A stretch of DNA of 64,000 nt from Acinetobacter sp. ANC 5054 (GCF_002135295.1 NZ_NEGG01000005.1:124001-188000), one strand, 5' to 3'; counted from the first letter of the stretch, positions 18,935 to 27,480 are shown. Notes: a model not told the origin generated them from the letters alone. Made by a program: numbers and translations.

Positions 18935-19216
18935 ATGGCACGCGTAACCGTTGAAGATTGTTTAGACCATGTAGACAACCGCTTTGAGCTTGTACTAGTG
19001 GCAAGCAAACGCGCGCGTCAATTGGCACGTCAAGGCATTGAACCAACTGTAGAATGGGATAATGACAAACCAACTGTTGTTTCACTTCGTGAAATTGCAG
19101 CTGGTCACGTTTCTAAAGATATTTTGAAACAACGTGAACAAGACTACCAAACTTCAAGTTTAGATCTTGCACTTTCTGCAAATAATCTCAACTTAGATGG
19201 TTTTTCTTTCCAATAA
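18935..19216 (+). CDS. rpoZ: RNA polymerase omega subunit
   Basis: 93-residue omega subunit with the canonical start [20 protein letters not shown] and the core [10 protein letters not shown]. It assists assembly of the beta' subunit and forms part of a ppGpp-binding site in proteobacterial RNA polymerase. It has its own promoter and terminator. Confidence 0.97.
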   Translation: MARVTVEDCLDHVDNRFELVLVASKRARQLARQGIEPTVEWDNDKPTVVSLREIAAGHVSKDILKQREQDYQTSSLDLALSANNLNLDGFSFQ

Positions 19217-19227
19217 GATCAACCAGA

Positions 19228-19262
19228 TAAAAAAAGCCTAGTTTTTAACTAGGCTTTTTTTA
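19228..19262 (+). terminator. rpoZ terminator
   Basis: A-tract, stem AGCCTAG/CTAGGCT and a T-run. It separates rpoZ from spoT. Confidence 0.88.
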
Positions 19263-19435
19263 TGGATTGTCTTTAATATTTTGCTCAGAACAGTTATAAC
19301 ATAAGCTTAAGAAGTGCTAAGCAACCCAAAAAAGATTTTCATTTTTTTCAATAAAAAATTGACAAGTCATTCAATATGCATTTCATTAAAGCATTAACCG
19401 TTCCAATCGTAATATCAGCAGTAAAAGGGTGTTCT

Positions 19436-21544
19436 ATGCCAGGCCCAATGGTCAGCCAAGCCAAGCAACAGTTAAATGCAATTATCGACGCTTACCTTTC
19501 CGTAAGTGATGTCGAACGTGTGCTTGTAGCTTGCGACTATGCAGATACTGCCCATGACGGCGTGGCGCGTAAAAGTGGCGAACCCTATATTTTACACCCG
19601 ATTGCCGTCAGTTGTATTTTGGCACATATGCGTCTTGATGCTGAAACACTCATGGCAGCCCTACTACATGACGTGATTGAAGACACCGAATTTACCAAGC
19701 AAGATATCACTGAAAAATTTGGACTGACTGTAGCGGAATTGGTTGATGGCGTAACCAAACTGAGTCAATCGAGCGATAAAGAATATAATAAAGCAGCATC
19801 CTTCCGTAAAATTCTGCAAGCGACTCTACAAGACCCACGTGTCATTATTATTAAATTAGCCGATCGCTATCATAATATGACAACCTTAGGTGCTTTACGC
19901 CCAGATAAACGTGCGCGTATTGCACAAGAAACATTTGAAATTTTTGTGCCGATGGCACGTTTAGTCGGCATGAATGAAATGGCCGACAACCTTGAGCATC
20001 TGTGTTATCAAAATCTTGATTTAGATATGTATAACAATGTTCAAGAAGCTTTATTACAAACCAAACCAAAACGCTGCGAATATCAAACCAAGTGGGAAAA
20101 TAATCTCACCACACTACTCGAACAACACCAGATTACAGGTCGAATTAAAAAGAAAAATAATAATATTGAATTACTGCGACACTTTGTTAAAAACGATATC
20201 GATTTACAAGAACTCACTCACAGCCATGCTTTTGAAATTATTCTACAAAGCATTGCTGACTGTGACCGTCTAGCAGAGATCCTGAAAGAAAGCTTTAAAG
20301 TTCTCAGTTATGCGGATCATATTCGTCGCCCCCTTCCCGGTGGGAACCAATCTTTGATGCTGCGTCTAAAAGGCGAAAAAACTACGCTTTCTCTAACCAT
20401 TCAAACTGAATTGATGCGTAAAGCGGCTCGTTTCGGCGTTGTGTTGGGTGAAAATGCTCCTCAAGCCTGCCGCTCCGCAATTCAAGCATCAATGCAAAAC
20501 CTCAACGTGCTGGTTGATGGTGAATGCGCAAAAACCACTTTTAGTGAATTACTAGATTATCTACATCAGGAAAAAATTTGGGTCTATACCCCACATGGTC
20601 ATTTACATGAATTACCACAAGGGGCAACTGCTGTAGATTTTGCCTACTCCGCAAGTTTGTTTCTTGGAAACCATGCAGTGGGTGCAAAAATTAACGGTGA
20701 AACTAAGCCACTATCCACCCCATTACTCAGTGGTCAAGTGATTGAAATCATCACGGATGTACTTGCAACACCAAATCCTGATTGGCTCAGTTTTATTAAT
20801 ACGCAAAAAGCTCGTCGGGCATTGCAAAATATCCTGCGAGATCAAGACCAAGACGAACAGCGTCTTGTGGGTCAACAAGCATTAAACCGTGCGTTAAAGC
20901 TATTTAATCGTTCCGTCAGCGACCTTAGCCTTGCAGACTGGGAAAATCTCCTCAATTGGCGTCATTTAAATGACAAAGAACAATTATTTGAACAAATTGC
21001 GGTTGGAGATCTACTCCCACAGCTGGTTGCCAATCATTTATTTTCCCAAGATACGATTCAGACATCAAACAATTCATCACGCTTAATTTTAGGGACAGAT
21101 GGCATTGATGTGAAATACGCACATTGCTGCAATCCTGTATTGGGCGACCCTATTCAAGGTCATCTTTCACGTCGCGGTTTAATCGTACATCGTGCACGTT
21201 GCCATAATTTACTGCATGAACAACAGCAACATCCTGAAAATATCATGCCATTACAATGGACAACTGAAGATAGTGAAGATATCAGCTTTACTGCTTACCT
21301 TTGCTTAAACATGTTATTAAATGATGAACAAATTTCAGAACTAATTTATTTATGTCGTAAAGAAAAAGTCGGTGTTGAAACTGTTCGATCGCACGAAGAT
21401 AAAACTTACGTTAATATCGTTGTACACAATCGTAAACAAATTGCCGAAGTTATCCGTAATTTAAGAATGCATTTTGGCTTCCCTCGTATCAGCCGTTTGG
21501 CACAACCCATTGCCATAACTGAATCCGCGAAAGTAGCCAGTTAA
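19436..21544 (+). CDS. spoT: SpoT-type ppGpp hydrolase with a degenerate synthetase domain
   Basis: 702-residue RelA/SpoT homologue. The HD hydrolase domain is intact: Arg45, His54, His78-Asp79 (LLHDVIED) and Glu82-Asp83. The following synthetase domain has lost its usual residues: GNQSL stands where GYQSL is expected, SHAFEII stands for the YAFRVI-like strand, and LTIQTE replaces EIQIRT. TGS (WVYTPHGHLHELPQGATAVDFAY), a Cys/His-rich helical/CC region (YAHCCNPVLGD) and a C-terminal ACT domain follow. It probably degrades ppGpp only. ATG 19436 follows AAAGGGTG; a 20-codon longer frame begins at an ATG with no clear ribosome site. Confidence 0.94.
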   Translation: MPGPMVSQAKQQLNAIIDAYLSVSDVERVLVACDYADTAHDGVARKSGEPYILHPIAVSCILAHMRLDAETLMAALLHDVIEDTEFTKQDITEKFGLTVAELVDGVTKLSQSSDKEYNKAASFRKILQATLQDPRVIIIKLADRYHNMTTLGALRPDKRARIAQETFEIFVPMARLVGMNEMADNLEHLCYQNLDLDMYNNVQEALLQTKPKRCEYQTKWENNLTTLLEQHQITGRIKKKNNNIELLRHFVKNDIDLQELTHSHAFEIILQSIADCDRLAEILKESFKVLSYADHIRRPLPGGNQSLMLRLKGEKTTLSLTIQTELMRKAARFGVVLGENAPQACRSAIQASMQNLNVLVDGECAKTTFSELLDYLHQEKIWVYTPHGHLHELPQGATAVDFAYSASLFLGNHAVGAKINGETKPLSTPLLSGQVIEIITDVLATPNPDWLSFINTQKARRALQNILRDQDQDEQRLVGQQALNRALKLFNRSVSDLSLADWENLLNWRHLNDKEQLFEQIAVGDLLPQLVANHLFSQDTIQTSNNSSRLILGTDGIDVKYAHCCNPVLGDPIQGHLSRRGLIVHRARCHNLLHEQQQHPENIMPLQWTTEDSEDISFTAYLCLNMLLNDEQISELIYLCRKEKVGVETVRSHEDKTYVNIVVHNRKQIAEVIRNLRMHFGFPRISRLAQPIAITESAKVAS

Positions 21545-21546
21545 CA

Positions 21547-21577
21547 AGAGATAAGACAAATCGTTTGACTTATCTCT
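21547..21577 (+). other. Stable hairpin between spoT and ridA
   Basis: Perfect 9-bp arms AGAGATAAG and CTTATCTCT, with a further CAAA/TTTG pairing inside the loop. No T-tract follows, so it is not a classical terminator. It sits just before the ridA ribosome site (AGGAG at about 21589) and may be an mRNA processing or stability element. Confidence 0.5.
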
Positions 21578-21599
21578 GAGATGATAATAGGAGAAATAG

Positions 21600-21983
21600 A
21601 TGTCCCGCCAAGTAATTCATACTGAAAATGCACCCGCTGCAATTGGTACGTACTCACAAGCCATTTTAGTGGGCGATACTTTGTATTTATCAGGACAAAT
21701 TGGCTTGGATCCATACAGCATGGAATTGGTAGATGGCATTGAAGCTCAAATTCGTCGTGTATTTGATAATTTAAAAGCAGTGTGTGAAGCCGCTGGTGGC
21801 TCTTTGGCCGATATTGCAAAACTCAATATTTTCCTAACTGATCTTTCAAACTTCCAATTGGTCAATCAAATTATGGGCGAGTATTTTGCTCAACCCTACC
21901 CTGCACGTGCCGCACTTGGTGTTGCGAGCCTACCCAAAGGTGCTTTAGTAGAAATGGATGGTGTGGTTATTATTAATCAATAG
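21600..21983 (+). CDS. ridA: RidA family enamine/imine deaminase
   Basis: 127-residue YjgF/YER057c/UK114 protein. It hydrolyses reactive 2-aminoacrylate-type enamines released by PLP enzymes. The family block [21 protein letters not shown] holds the active-site arginine, and GQIGLDP lies near residue 35. It is 55 bp downstream of spoT, a gene pair common in gammaproteobacteria. The length is normal. Confidence 0.93.
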   Translation: MSRQVIHTENAPAAIGTYSQAILVGDTLYLSGQIGLDPYSMELVDGIEAQIRRVFDNLKAVCEAAGGSLADIAKLNIFLTDLSNFQLVNQIMGEYFAQPYPARAALGVASLPKGALVEMDGVVIINQ

Positions 21984-22052
21984 CTTAAAACACAAATTCT
22001 CTAAAATAAGTTTTGAAACTTAATTCTATACAATCTATCAATCTTGCGCGTT

Positions 22053-22073
22053 AATCTGAGCAACACTCAGATT
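22053..22073 (+). terminator. Hairpin downstream of ridA
   Basis: Perfect stem AATCTGAG/CTCAGATT with loop CAACA. The T-tract comes only about 15 bases later, so terminator activity is uncertain. Confidence 0.35.
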
Positions 22074-22139
22074 TCCGCTCAAGTGGCATTTTTTATTCAA
22101 AAACCCAATCACATTAAATGTTTTTTTAAATGATTTTTA

Positions 22140-22169
22140 TTGACAAACGATAATAATTATCAATAATAT
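22140..22169 (+). promoter_or_regulatory. bfd: bfd promoter with an overlapping Fur box
   Basis: TTGACA (22140-22145), an 18-bp spacer and TAATAT (22164-22169). The spacer holds CGATAATAATTATCA (22148-22162), which matches the Fur 7-1-7 consensus TGATAATNATTATCA at all but the first base. Fe-Fur binding there would block RNA polymerase, giving bfd expression under iron limitation. Confidence 0.75.
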
Positions 22170-22201
22170 CACTTATCCCATTATTCATTTGGTTTACTTT
22201 C

Positions 22202-22396
22202 ATGTACGTTTGTTTGTGCCGTGGTATTACCGATCAAGATATTAAAGATGCTATCGCCAATGGTGCTGAAAGCTATCGTGACGTACGTGATATGCTTGAC
22301 CTTGGGACTTGCTGTGGTCGCTGCGCACCTGAAGCACGCATGATCATCAGTGACGAAGTTTCCCAAATCGCTGCACGTATTGCTATAGCCGCTTAA
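22202..22396 (+). CDS. bfd: Bacterioferritin-associated ferredoxin Bfd
   Basis: 64-residue [2Fe-2S] protein. The ligands follow the Bfd pattern: Cys4 and Cys6 (MYVCLCRG), then Cys38 and Cys41 (TCCGRCAP). Bfd reduces the ferric core of bacterioferritin through its haem, releasing iron. It lies about 250 bp upstream of bfr and is preceded by a Fur-type promoter. A terminator at 22462 separates the two, so they can be regulated oppositely. Confidence 0.95.
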   Translation: MYVCLCRGITDQDIKDAIANGAESYRDVRDMLDLGTCCGRCAPEARMIISDEVSQIAARIAIAA

Positions 22397-22436
22397 CATC
22401 AATTTTAAATCCCCCAACAACCATAATTATAAATTT

Positions 22437-22489
22437 AATGGTCTTCGACCATTCCTCCTCCCCCGCTTATGACTCTAAGCGGGTTTTTA
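22437..22489 (+). terminator. bfd terminator
   Basis: Two hairpins: AATGGTC/GACCATT (22437-22453), and CCCGCTTA/TAAGCGGG (22462-22483) followed by TTTTTAT. The second is a typical Rho-independent terminator. Confidence 0.8.
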
Positions 22490-22649
22490 TTTGCAAGCAC
22501 TTATATCATCAGCTCATTGTTTTGATTGTGATTTTCATTTGCTGTTCTATAAAACACTCGCAAAGTCGCCTATTGTTGTTTAAGATATTTCTAGTCGAAA
22601 TTAAATTTTAAATGAATTCATTTAAATACATGCAGTTAAGGAGTCTGAC

Positions 22650-23114
22650 ATGAAAGGCAATCGTGATGTAATTAATCAGTTAAATCAGGTGCTTTATCAT
22701 CATTTAACTGCGATCAATCAATACTTTCTTCATTCACGTATGTTTAATGATTGGGGCATTGAACAACTGGGTTCTGCTGAATATAAAGAATCGATCCGTC
22801 AAATGAAGCATGCCGACAAAATTATTGAACGTATTCTATTTTTAGAAGGCCTGCCAAACTTACAGCACCTCGGTAAGCTGTATATTGGTCAACACACGGT
22901 TGAAGTACTGAATTGTGATGTGCGTAAAGTCAAAGAGAATATTGAGTCTATACAAGCCACTGTGAAGCTTGCAGAAGAACAACTGGACTATGTGACGCGC
23001 GATTTAGTTCAAGAAATTTTAGAGAAAGAAGAAGAATGGTTGGATTGGACAACAACCCAATTAGACTTAGTTGAGTCTGTGGGTATAGAGAATTATATTC
23101 AAAGTCAGATTTAA
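22650..23114 (+). CDS. bfr: Bacterioferritin, haem-type subunit lacking most ferroxidase ligands
   Basis: 154-residue bacterioferritin that aligns without gaps to E. coli Bfr over most of its length (MKGNRDVINQLN, LFLEGLPNLQHLGKL). Haem ligand Met52 is kept (QMKHADK). Of the six ferroxidase ligands only His54 and Glu127 remain: position 18 is His, 51 is Gln, 94 is Val and 130 is Trp. It can probably bind haem and interact with Bfd but not oxidise iron alone, so it may co-assemble with a catalytic Bfr encoded elsewhere. Two-subunit bacterioferritins are known in other bacteria. The ribosome site AAGGAG precedes ATG 22650. Confidence 0.92.
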   Translation: MKGNRDVINQLNQVLYHHLTAINQYFLHSRMFNDWGIEQLGSAEYKESIRQMKHADKIIERILFLEGLPNLQHLGKLYIGQHTVEVLNCDVRKVKENIESIQATVKLAEEQLDYVTRDLVQEILEKEEEWLDWTTTQLDLVESVGIENYIQSQI

Positions 23115-23120
23115 AATTAT

Positions 23121-23146
23121 AAAAAAACCCGCAGATGCGGGTTTTC
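23121..23146 (+). terminator. bfr terminator
   Basis: A-tract, stem CCCGC/GCGGG with loop AGAT, then TTTT. Short but GC-rich. Confidence 0.75.
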
Positions 23147-23208
23147 AATGAATCAATTAAATTGTTAATTAGCAACTTCTTTAGCTAATATATTTAAACC
23201 TATAAAAA

Positions 23209-26200
23209 TTAATGTGGTTCAAATTTAGAAAGATAATCTAAATTATTTTTTAGACTATCACTCATAATAGCATTACCTTTTGGTGTTGCGTATTCTAAAT
23301 ATAAATTACTATCAGTCGAAATTAATCGACTTAATGTCTTATCTGTATTATTTGCAAGATTATCTACTCCTTTAGGTGACAAAACGATAGACTCTTTAAA
23401 GGATTTTTCTTTATTCTTTAGTTCATCAATCGTTAAATTATTATAAGGATATTTTAAGCTATGCGATTTTAATGCTTCATCACTATTCGAGGCAACAATA
23501 ATGCCTTGCCCCCCAGCAGAATAAAGCCACACATGTTTATAGACAGAGCGAACTGTATTCAAAATATACACCAAATCAATCGGATGCATATGATGTAGTT
23601 GAACCCATTGCTGTAAAACACCTTCTTTATTTAATCGCTTTTGAGATAACTCATAGAATTCTTTATTGTAGAGATTTGCTGCACCAGCAAACCAAATACT
23701 AGTAATTTCTAAACTAATTAAGTCATATTTCTCATCTTGAGTTAATAAGAAATTCCGACCATCTGTATAAATTAAATTCACACCTGATTGATTTATTACA
23801 TTATGGTTGATATCAGAAAAATATTTATTTGCCATAAATACAATATCTTTAGATAACTCAACAACATCAAGGTTTTCGAAGCCTTGCTCATGTAATACCC
23901 GAGCGGTCATACCTGTACCATAACCAATGGCTAAAGCGCTTTTCCGTTCACTATTATGCATAAGAGGAATCAAAGCAAAGGATTCCTGTGCTAGCGTTTC
24001 TCCCGAATTATTCCCTTGGAATTTACCATTAGTTAGTAATGTTATATATTTTCCATCAGAACTACGTGTAACGGAAGTCACGCCGCCTTCTATACTTTCA
24101 GTATGATCTATCACATCTCCCCAATATGATGGCATAAAGTAAACATTCGCCCCTTGTGCCAAACTGGTAAAATTCCAATTTTTTGGATAGATAAGAAAAA
24201 GTAGAAAAATTGATGTTACAACTCCAGCAGTATATGGATTAAATTTATAATTTATTTTAATTACGCATAATAATACCAATACCGCCAAGATTAATGAAAT
24301 TACAGCAAGTAATAAAAAAACCTTATTTGAACCCATTAATGGTAACAATAAAAATCCTACCAATAAGACTCCAGATATATTACCAATAGTATTTAATGCG
24401 CTTGAAATACCTAAACCTCTTGCACTACCTTGTCCCAACCAATCCGCTGCTAAACTCATTGCCGCAGGATAGCTTGCACCGATAAAGAGTGTTGCTGGCA
24501 GCATGGCCAAAGCACAAATTACTCCTCTTAAAATCTCTCTTGCCCAAAATCCTAAATGAATATAGTTTTGCATCTCACCAAAACTAGCAAAATAAGCAGG
24601 AATTTTATCCCACAATAATGCTGTAATAATAATAGATGCAGCAATTCCACATTGGGCAAGAACAATTAATGTTGTTCTATCTATATAGTTAAGTGCTTTT
24701 TTACCAAAGATTGAGCCTAAACCTAGACCCAATAAAAATACCGCAAGCATTAAGGCAAAAGCATAAACACTATTACCAGCAACTACTGCTAGCATATGAA
24801 TTGAAACAACTTCTAGGCCTAGCGTAACTGCTCCACCAACAGTTAATACAATTAGTGCGACTATGCCAAATATTTTTGGTACATAAACTGGAGAAATGAT
24901 AGATGGATGATCATTAATTTCCTGAGTTTGTTTTTTTTGTTTTTTAAACTGCTCTATAGTATATAGCGCAATCATCAAACTAAAGACAGCAGCTAAATTA
25001 GTCGCACCGATTCGTCCTATTGCAGAAATAAAGAAATATCCACCTACAAATGAACCTAATGCAGCACCGATCACATTGGCACTATATAGGCGGCTAATTG
25101 CTGTATCACTTTGGATGTTGAGTTGTTTTAAATATTTAAACATGATGGGTAAAGTTGCCCCCATCAGAATAGTAGGAATACCTAAAACAACCACACCCAA
25201 CGCCACTCGTAAAAATGTTACATATGGGTCATCTGCGGATAATCCAGTGACAGATATAACATAAATATTCTGAATGAACTTAAATAAAAATGGGGTAATA
25301 ACTGCATATAGACCAATAAATGCTTCTATGCCTGCATAATACAAAAGCGGTTTTTTTACTTTATCAGCAATATACCCACCTAACCAAGCCCCCAAAGCCA
25401 TACCAGACATATAGGTTGTTAAAACAGTATATGAAGCTAAAGAGGTACTACCAAATGTAACTGCTAAACTTTTTGCATAAACCACTTCATACAATAAACC
25501 TGCAAAACCCGAAGCAACAAATACACCAATCACCCAGCGAGGGGTAGTCGATGTTTCTAATTCTTTAGCATCCTCTATTTCCAAGCTAGGAATTTTTAGT
25601 TCAGTATCATTCCATACATATTTGATATATATACTGAATAAAATAGTTGCTACCAATACACTCCAAAAGGCAAATACTTGTACCAATAATAAATTATTGG
25701 ATAGCCATTCTGCTGATGTTAATAGCATGAGCATCCATAGAGTGAACGTTATACCTGCCCCAACCCAGAGGGTAGTAACTTTTTTATTTTTGAATATAAA
25801 ATTATCAGGATTTGCCAATCCAATACCTATAAAGGCTGAAAATGGTAATGCTACAACCAAATCGAGAACATAGTGCTCTCCTAATGCTAATGTGGCATAA
25901 GCTGTTAAAAACAAAAATAATATTGATGCGTAAAAATATATTTTTTTATTGAGTGCTGCTGTCAATAAAAAAATTAAAAGCGCACCAGTTAAGTGCATAG
26001 ATGGCATAGCATTTCTAGCGGCAGGAGTTACAAAAATTGTATTTGCAAGAAGTTCATTTGAGTTTGGCATATTTGATGGAAAATACTGTGTGCCAAACGC
26101 ATATATTGGGCCTGTAAGAGGTATTATGCTATAACATATAAAAGCCAATCCAAATGGTACAACTAAAACTCTTACTATATGATATTTTTCATGTTTTGAC

Positions 26201-26844
26201 TCTCTTATAAATAAAGCAACAACCATAAATAGTAAAAAAGATAATAGACTATATGCTTCCATAACTATCGTGATAATTATTGGATGAGATTTTTCATAAA
26301 AATTTACGATTGGTATATTTATATTTAAAAAAGCTGAGTCAATTTTATATATGATTTGATCAAAGGTGAAAGGATAGATTACCTTTGTAATGGATAAGGC
26401 TGATGAAGTTGACAAGGCCATTAATATAAAAAGTAAAGTTAAATAAAAATAAAGAAGATAATTTTCTTTATTTTTATTTAAATATAATTCTTTTAAGTTA
26501 AATAAAAAAATAATAAAACCCAATAAACTTAAAATTGTCATTAAGTTATTAACAGGACTAAAAAAAACTAAATCTTGTTTAAAATTATATATATATATAT
26601 ATAAAACACATCCTAATAATATTAAAATTAATAAAATTTTATAATTTATATTTTTAGGTTTTGCTAACGCGAACATTAGCCCACTAACACCTAAAAAACT
26701 ACCTAAATTCAAAAATATATTACTTTTATTAAACAAATTTAATGAAATATTTGTATTAAAAAGAATTAGAGCTGTTATTTGTAAAACTATCGTTGAGGAT
26801 AAGGCTATGAATAACCAAAATTTTAAATCATTATTAAGTCGCAT
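23209..26844 (-). CDS. PAP2-like / MFS-like / spermidine-synthase-like fusion protein
   Basis: 1,211 residues in three modules. Residues 1-430 are membrane helices with a PAP2-type (inositolphosphotransferase-like) active site: R277, PSMH at 281-284 and GEHYVLD at 322-328. Residues 440-870 are a multi-helix MFS-like domain (GAWLGGYIADK, GIPTILMGATLPIM). Residues 900-1211 are a soluble spermidine-synthase fold with a SAM-type glycine loop (AIGYGTGMTARVL), an acidic strand end (VVELSKD) and YTDGRNF. The aminopropyltransferase DSTDP motif is replaced by SLEITSIWFAGAANLY, as in MFS-fused homologues, so polyamine synthesis is doubtful. It follows pilA beyond a terminator, is markedly AT-rich, and carries a (TA)9 tract early on. 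Function unknown; a lipid- or glycan-modifying role at the envelope is only inference. Confidence 0.85.
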   Translation of the reverse strand: MRLNNDLKFWLFIALSSTIVLQITALILFNTNISLNLFNKSNIFLNLGSFLGVSGLMFALAKPKNINYKILLILILLGCVLYIYIYNFKQDLVFFSPVNNLMTILSLLGFIIFLFNLKELYLNKNKENYLLYFYLTLLFILMALSTSSALSITKVIYPFTFDQIIYKIDSAFLNINIPIVNFYEKSHPIIITIVMEAYSLLSFLLFMVVALFIRESKHEKYHIVRVLVVPFGLAFICYSIIPLTGPIYAFGTQYFPSNMPNSNELLANTIFVTPAARNAMPSMHLTGALLIFLLTAALNKKIYFYASILFLFLTAYATLALGEHYVLDLVVALPFSAFIGIGLANPDNFIFKNKKVTTLWVGAGITFTLWMLMLLTSAEWLSNNLLLVQVFAFWSVLVATILFSIYIKYVWNDTELKIPSLEIEDAKELETSTTPRWVIGVFVASGFAGLLYEVVYAKSLAVTFGSTSLASYTVLTTYMSGMALGAWLGGYIADKVKKPLLYYAGIEAFIGLYAVITPFLFKFIQNIYVISVTGLSADDPYVTFLRVALGVVVLGIPTILMGATLPIMFKYLKQLNIQSDTAISRLYSANVIGAALGSFVGGYFFISAIGRIGATNLAAVFSLMIALYTIEQFKKQKKQTQEINDHPSIISPVYVPKIFGIVALIVLTVGGAVTLGLEVVSIHMLAVVAGNSVYAFALMLAVFLLGLGLGSIFGKKALNYIDRTTLIVLAQCGIAASIIITALLWDKIPAYFASFGEMQNYIHLGFWAREILRGVICALAMLPATLFIGASYPAAMSLAADWLGQGSARGLGISSALNTIGNISGVLLVGFLLLPLMGSNKVFLLLAVISLILAVLVLLCVIKINYKFNPYTAGVVTSIFLLFLIYPKNWNFTSLAQGANVYFMPSYWGDVIDHTESIEGGVTSVTRSSDGKYITLLTNGKFQGNNSGETLAQESFALIPLMHNSERKSALAIGYGTGMTARVLHEQGFENLDVVELSKDIVFMANKYFSDINHNVINQSGVNLIYTDGRNFLLTQDEKYDLISLEITSIWFAGAANLYNKEFYELSQKRLNKEGVLQQWVQLHHMHPIDLVYILNTVRSVYKHVWLYSAGGQGIIVASNSDEALKSHSLKYPYNNLTIDELKNKEKSFKESIVLSPKGVDNLANNTDKTLSRLISTDSNLYLEYATPKGNAIMSDSLKNNLDYLSKFEPH
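26586..26603. repeat. (TA)9 dinucleotide tract inside the fusion gene
   Basis: Uninterrupted TA alternation of 18 bases, encoding residues of the segment LYIYIYN (about residues 81-87). Slippage by one unit would shift the frame and truncate the protein early. Confidence 0.9.
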
Positions 26845-26861
26845 TTATTAACCTATTCTTA

Positions 26862-26890
26862 CAAAAAAAGAGGGCATAGCCCTCTTTTTC
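26862..26890 (-). terminator. pilA terminator
   Basis: Stem AGAGGGC/GCCCTCT flanked by A- and T-tracts, between pilA and the fusion gene. It insulates the fusion gene from most pilA transcription. Confidence 0.88.
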
Positions 26891-26902
26891 TTCAATATTC
26901 TA

Positions 26903-27316
26903 TTAACGGCAATTGGTTGGTAAGAATTTTGCTGAGATAGCTGAACTAGAGCAAACCCATGTTAAGTTGCCAGTTGTACCAGTTGGTGTTAGAACAAGGG
27001 CACCTGATGCATTAGGTACAGTAGAATCCACAGTAATTACACCTGAAGCAGCAATTGCAACACCACTAACGTAGTTAGTAGCACCTGGGAAATCATAGCC
27101 AGTGTTTGTAGCAGTAACACCAGATAAGGCACCTAAAGAACTTGCCGTTTCTGCTACAGCTAATTTTGCTGGAGCTGCTTGAGCAATAACTTCAGCCATT
27201 TTTGCACGTGCTGTGTAGTCTTGATAAGCAGGAATCGCAATCGCAGCAAGAATACCGATAATTGCAACAACGATCATTAATTCGATAAGGGTAAAACCTT
27301 TTTGAACTGATTTCAT
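26903..27316 (-). CDS. pilA: Major type IV pilin PilA
   Basis: 137-residue prepilin, leader MKSVQKG^[18 protein letters not shown] with Glu at mature position 5 and the classic [17 protein letters not shown] helix. ATG 27316 follows GGAGAA; a four-codon extension begins with GTG and is not favoured. Two C-terminal cysteines (WVCSSSAIS and PTNCR) close the D-region loop. The protein ends in CR, with no terminal Ser for TfpO-type O-glycosylation. A strong sigma-54 promoter at 27382-27398 and a following terminator mark it as a monocistronic major pilin rather than a minor one. Confidence 0.93.
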   Translation of the reverse strand: MKSVQKGFTLIELMIVVAIIGILAAIAIPAYQDYTARAKMAEVIAQAAPAKLAVAETASSLGALSGVTATNTGYDFPGATNYVSGVAIAASGVITVDSTVPNASGALVLTPTGTTGNLTWVCSSSAISAKFLPTNCR

Positions 27317-27381
27317 AACATTCTCCACAAATGTTTTTTAATTTAATTATTTAATAAAGCTATGTAGCTTGTTTTATAAAT

Positions 27382-27398
27382 AGCACAGATCGTGCCAA
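27382..27398 (-). promoter_or_regulatory. pilA: Sigma-54 promoter of pilA
   Basis: On the minus strand TTGGCACGATCTGTGCT, which fits the RpoN consensus YTGGCACGRNNNTTGCW at every position but one. The GG and GC elements have the proper spacing. The predicted start is near 27371, giving a leader of about 55 nt. RpoN with PilS-PilR drives pilA in Pseudomonas. Confidence 0.88.
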
Positions 27399-27480
27399 GA
27401 TTTATTATAGTGAAAATGACAGAAAAAACAGCACTTTAAAAAAATATTTTTTATTTTTGTAAATATTCCGTCTCTTTTTG

